NCBI GenBank assembly: GCA_964035795.1
Contig: OZ038323.1
Coordinates: forward strand, 8,223,227-8,287,226
Reading direction: 5' to 3'
From: Pterobdella sp. o SKG-2022
Lineage: Eukaryota > Annelida > Clitellata > Hirudinida > Piscicolidae
Length of the DNA: 64,000 nt
In this document: one piece after another, positions 61,082-64,000 of the stretch
Numbering within the stretch: position 1 is the stretch's first letter
Layout of the letters: every line of letters starts with the position of its first letter
Made by a program: the position numbers and the translations under genes
Notes under the pieces: generated by a model
Told to the model about the DNA's origin: nothing
What the model saw: the letters and a program-made list of their open reading frames with translations, nothing else
The model's database searches: none

Positions 61082-63516
61082 ATGACTAAAAAAAGAATTG
61101 CCGACAATTATTTAACCCACGATAACTGGGATGACCCAGAGGAAGATGAAGTTGCACAAGTATATTATATATTTATTTATAATTTATACTTCATTCATTA
61201 TTTTTGAATTTTTTTCAGGAAGGAGATTTTAAAAGGGCGTCAGAAGAAGTAATGAGAAAAAGAGTAATAAAAAAAGCAAAAAGAAAATCAACTACAGACT
61301 CGGTTGGACATATCATGAATTTAAAAATATTTATGTTCTAATATTTTTCATATATCCAAAAATCCAGAATTCAACAACAAACGTCAACCCTTTTCAATCA
61401 TTTTCATTTGGAAATCAGAATAACAAGACTGATATATCATCATTCCATTTTAAAACCGACACAAATCAAAACAATTCATTTTCATCTTCTGCTAGCACTA
61501 CTGCTCCAACGCTTTCCAAACCAACTATAAAGAATAGTTCACAAATCAAAACACCCCAAAAAGAATCATCAAATGTTGAGACTCATTCGCTTTCCAACAG
61601 TGTACTTTTTTCTAAGCAATCTATTACTACTGAAGGAAGGTGATCGTAAAATTATTCTAAATTATTGCCTTAGTAATGTTACTTTTTGAATAATATAAAT
61701 TGGTATTTTGTTTAAGTATTATATGCTCATTTAAATTGTTAAAGTTTACCATAATCATTATAAAATGCAATAATATAAACTTTGTAGTTGCTCTCGTAAA
61801 GAAGAGTTCCGACAATTGAATGAGGAGGTTTTTGATTGGATAAAGGATTGCATCTCTAAAGATCCTTGTTGTATCCTCACACCCATCTTCCAAGACTATG
61901 AGAAGTATGTTAAGGAAATTGATGCTAGAACTGGAGATGGGGATGTCTCAGAGAAGAAAGATGATAAAAAAAATGAAAAAGTTCAAAATAAACAAATATT
62001 TATTGAAAAAAAAAATAAAGAAGAAAAAGCTAATGTATTACTATTTAAAGATACAATTAATCCCACTGATGAGAATGAAAATAAAAAAGAAGACCCGGTA
62101 CCGGTTAAAAAGCCAGAGTTTCCACTACTTTCATTTGCACCAACGACAACAGCTCCAGCTGCAACATCATCATCTCTATTCTCATTTATGTCATCTAAAC
62201 CTGAGACAAGCAAACCCCCTTTGTTCTCTTTTAATACTAGCCAGCCAAGTAGTGCTAATACAGAATCTATATTTTCAAAGGGTTTCTTTACCCAACCCAC
62301 CACTTCTACTGCTCCTAGCAACACTGAAGGTTTGAATTGTGTTTAAATTGTTATGGTTCCATAACATGAACAATTAAAAGAATCATTTCTTATTTTAGTA
62401 TAATATATTATGAATATAAAAGTATAAGTGTACATTCATAATTCAAAGTACAGCCTCATTGTAAAGTTTTGAAATTAAAAGATATTCAGAGTTGTAGGTA
62501 CATAAGATGTCTCTAAAAAAACTGATACACATCTATACCAACTTGGATTCTTAAGCATACCTTTAATAGTTTATAAATAACTTATAATATACATATATTG
62601 CTTTATTTTCTGTTGAAAAAAAAACTGAATAATGATATGATAACATGAACGATCCGCACAGCTGATTCAGAGGATGTGCCACCCATAGTTGAGTCGGTGG
62701 AGGTGAAGGAGGATGGTGCATTCCATACTGTCAAGTTGGTTCCATGTTGTGCGTATATATTTATAGTGCGTATAGTCTGTAGATGTTTAGAGTACAGATT
62801 GGATTTATTATAAATGACAGTGTTTTGCAAATTTTTCTATTTTATATAGTTGTAATACATCATTGTGTATCTCTAAACTTCAAATATTTTACAATATCTG
62901 TTTTTATATGCAAGATTTTAAAAAAGCTTTATGATATACAAATTTTCAGTTTTTGTTTTGATTATTTCAAAAGCAATACTGAGTGACACAATTGTTTGTT
63001 AGGTGCAAGCTCTATTACAAGATGGATGACAAGTTCAAGGATCGAGGAGTGGGATTCTTGCATCTTAAGCCCAACAACAACAAGACTCAACTCATCATCA
63101 GGACTGATACTGCTCTTGGTACTTACATGATTCAAAATTTTTTTCACATTTAAATGCTTCAAAACTGATGTGGTTCAAAGTTATATTCATTTGATGCTTT
63201 TTTTGATAATTTTTACTTTTTAAATAGCATTAAAGTGTCTAATGTCTAAAGATTCTTAATCCAATTTCTGCACTTAAATAATAAATCAACCACATAACCA
63301 CCACCAGGCAATATTTTATTGAACATCAACATTGAAAAGAACATGCCAATCTCTCGACAAGGCAAAAACAATGTTTCAATGGTAATGGTGCCAAACCCCC
63401 CTGTGGATCCTAAAAAACCATCCACCGACCCTGTGTGTGCTCTGGTCAGGGTTAAAACTTCAAAAGATGCTGATGATCTACATAGGCTGATTACTGAAGC
63501 TCAAGCTAAGGTTTAA
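61082..63516 (+). CDS. NUP50: Nucleoporin NUP50 (importin-alpha/Ran cofactor)
   Basis: Nuclear-basket nucleoporin that binds importin-alpha and Ran and helps release cargo. Exons: 61082-61159, 61219-61302, 61368-61639, 61788-62329, 62662-62734, 63003-63118, 63308-63516; all in phase, 457 aa (human 468). The N-terminal motif KRIADNYLTHDNWDD plus RASEEVMRKRVIKKAKRK is the importin-alpha-binding segment. The middle has the conserved EVFDWIKDCISKDP...LTPIFQDYEKY block and then Lys/Glu-rich and Ser/Thr/Pro-rich sequence. The C-terminus is the Ran-binding domain: CKLYYKMDDKFKDRGVGFLH, MPISRQGKNNV, ALVRVKTSKDADDLH. The FG repeats are degenerate (one FSFG, several FSF without Gly). The start is the first ATG in frame. 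Confidence 0.96.
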
Positions 63517-64000
63517 TGGTTCAGATGGCATTTTGGTGTAGGTCAGATTGTTATTTAAGGAACATTTGATACATCTTGTGTACCTTTATAGTTATTGATC
63601 AATAAAACTCTAGAAATTCAAAGTGTTCATTTGATAAATGAGCTAGTCTAAGTTAATTTCGTCATGAGGTTTTAGCAAATATATACTCAATATTTGTTGA
63701 GTTTTGCTATATTAAATATAAAGATCGTTATCAGATTTGAAATATTTGCGTAAGCTAGATCTTGCTCGATAAGATTTCTTCTACTTCACTAAGTTGCTTT
63801 TCTTTGAAATAAAACCTTTTGTATTTATTTTCCGCATTTTTTTAATCGTTTCTCCAATATCGTAACTGTTTTTAATTGACTGTTATGACTTAAAAAATAT
63901 TTAGCCTAGTTTCATTTTCTCTTGACTTAAGATAGAAGCTAAGTGTTTCGGTAAGCCAGCGTATGTTGAATAGTTTTCTATACAAGTCCTTGTACAAAAG
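63517..64000 (+). terminator. NUP50 3' UTR and downstream sequence
   Basis: AATAAA at 63601-63606, 85 bases after the stop, is the likely polyadenylation signal. To the window end I see only AT-rich non-coding sequence. Confidence 0.6.

Overview
This window is AT-rich animal (metazoan) nuclear DNA. The genes are split into many short exons with GT-AG introns of mostly 60-500 bases, and the intergenic and intronic sequence is full of simple repeats and decayed non-LTR retrotransposons. The protein families are bilaterian. Three copies of a short repeat ending in a GATGATG tail resemble dispersed repeats I know from cephalopods and other lophotrochozoans, so my best guess is a lophotrochozoan (mollusc/annelid grade); this is an inference, not a proof. 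No rRNA, tRNA, CRISPR or bacterial-type operon was seen.

Layout, left to right: (1) RYK/Derailed-type Wnt receptor pseudokinase, + strand, 377-14024, with its 5' end outside the window; (2) an aristaless/ARX-type paired-class homeobox gene, + strand, 15918-20880; (3) a very large filamin, - strand, 21601-43689, tail-to-tail with ARX; (4) the class IA PI3-kinase catalytic subunit p110-alpha (PIK3CA), - strand, 45207-56845; (5) mitochondrial ribosomal protein mL37 (MRPL37), - strand, 58049-60671; (6) nucleoporin NUP50, + strand, 61082-63516, divergent from MRPL37 across about 410 bases. The genes share no pathway: receptor, patterning transcription factor, cytoskeletal scaffold, lipid kinase, mitoribosome and nuclear transport. 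This looks like ordinary animal gene order.

I built exon models by hand from splice sites, codon phase and family similarity. Four of them close in frame from start to stop: PIK3CA (27 exons, 1,020 aa), filamin (74 exons, 3,600 aa), ARX (4 exons, 616 aa) and NUP50 (7 exons, 457 aa). RYK lacks its first exon(s) and one WIF-domain exon that I could not place. One MRPL37 junction is out of phase.

The most unusual object is the filamin. It has about 35 Ig-filamin repeats, no calponin-homology actin-binding domain at its start, an N-terminal part built from about ten tandem copies of a four-exon module with every boundary in phase 1, and several histidine/asparagine-rich insertions near the C-terminus, one of them a tandem nine-residue poly-His repeat with Cys pairs. 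Second is the RYK pseudokinase: its glycine loop is gone, HRD reads HQD, DFG reads DNA, and an Asn/Asp/Ser-rich segment of about 125 residues sits inside the kinase N-lobe.
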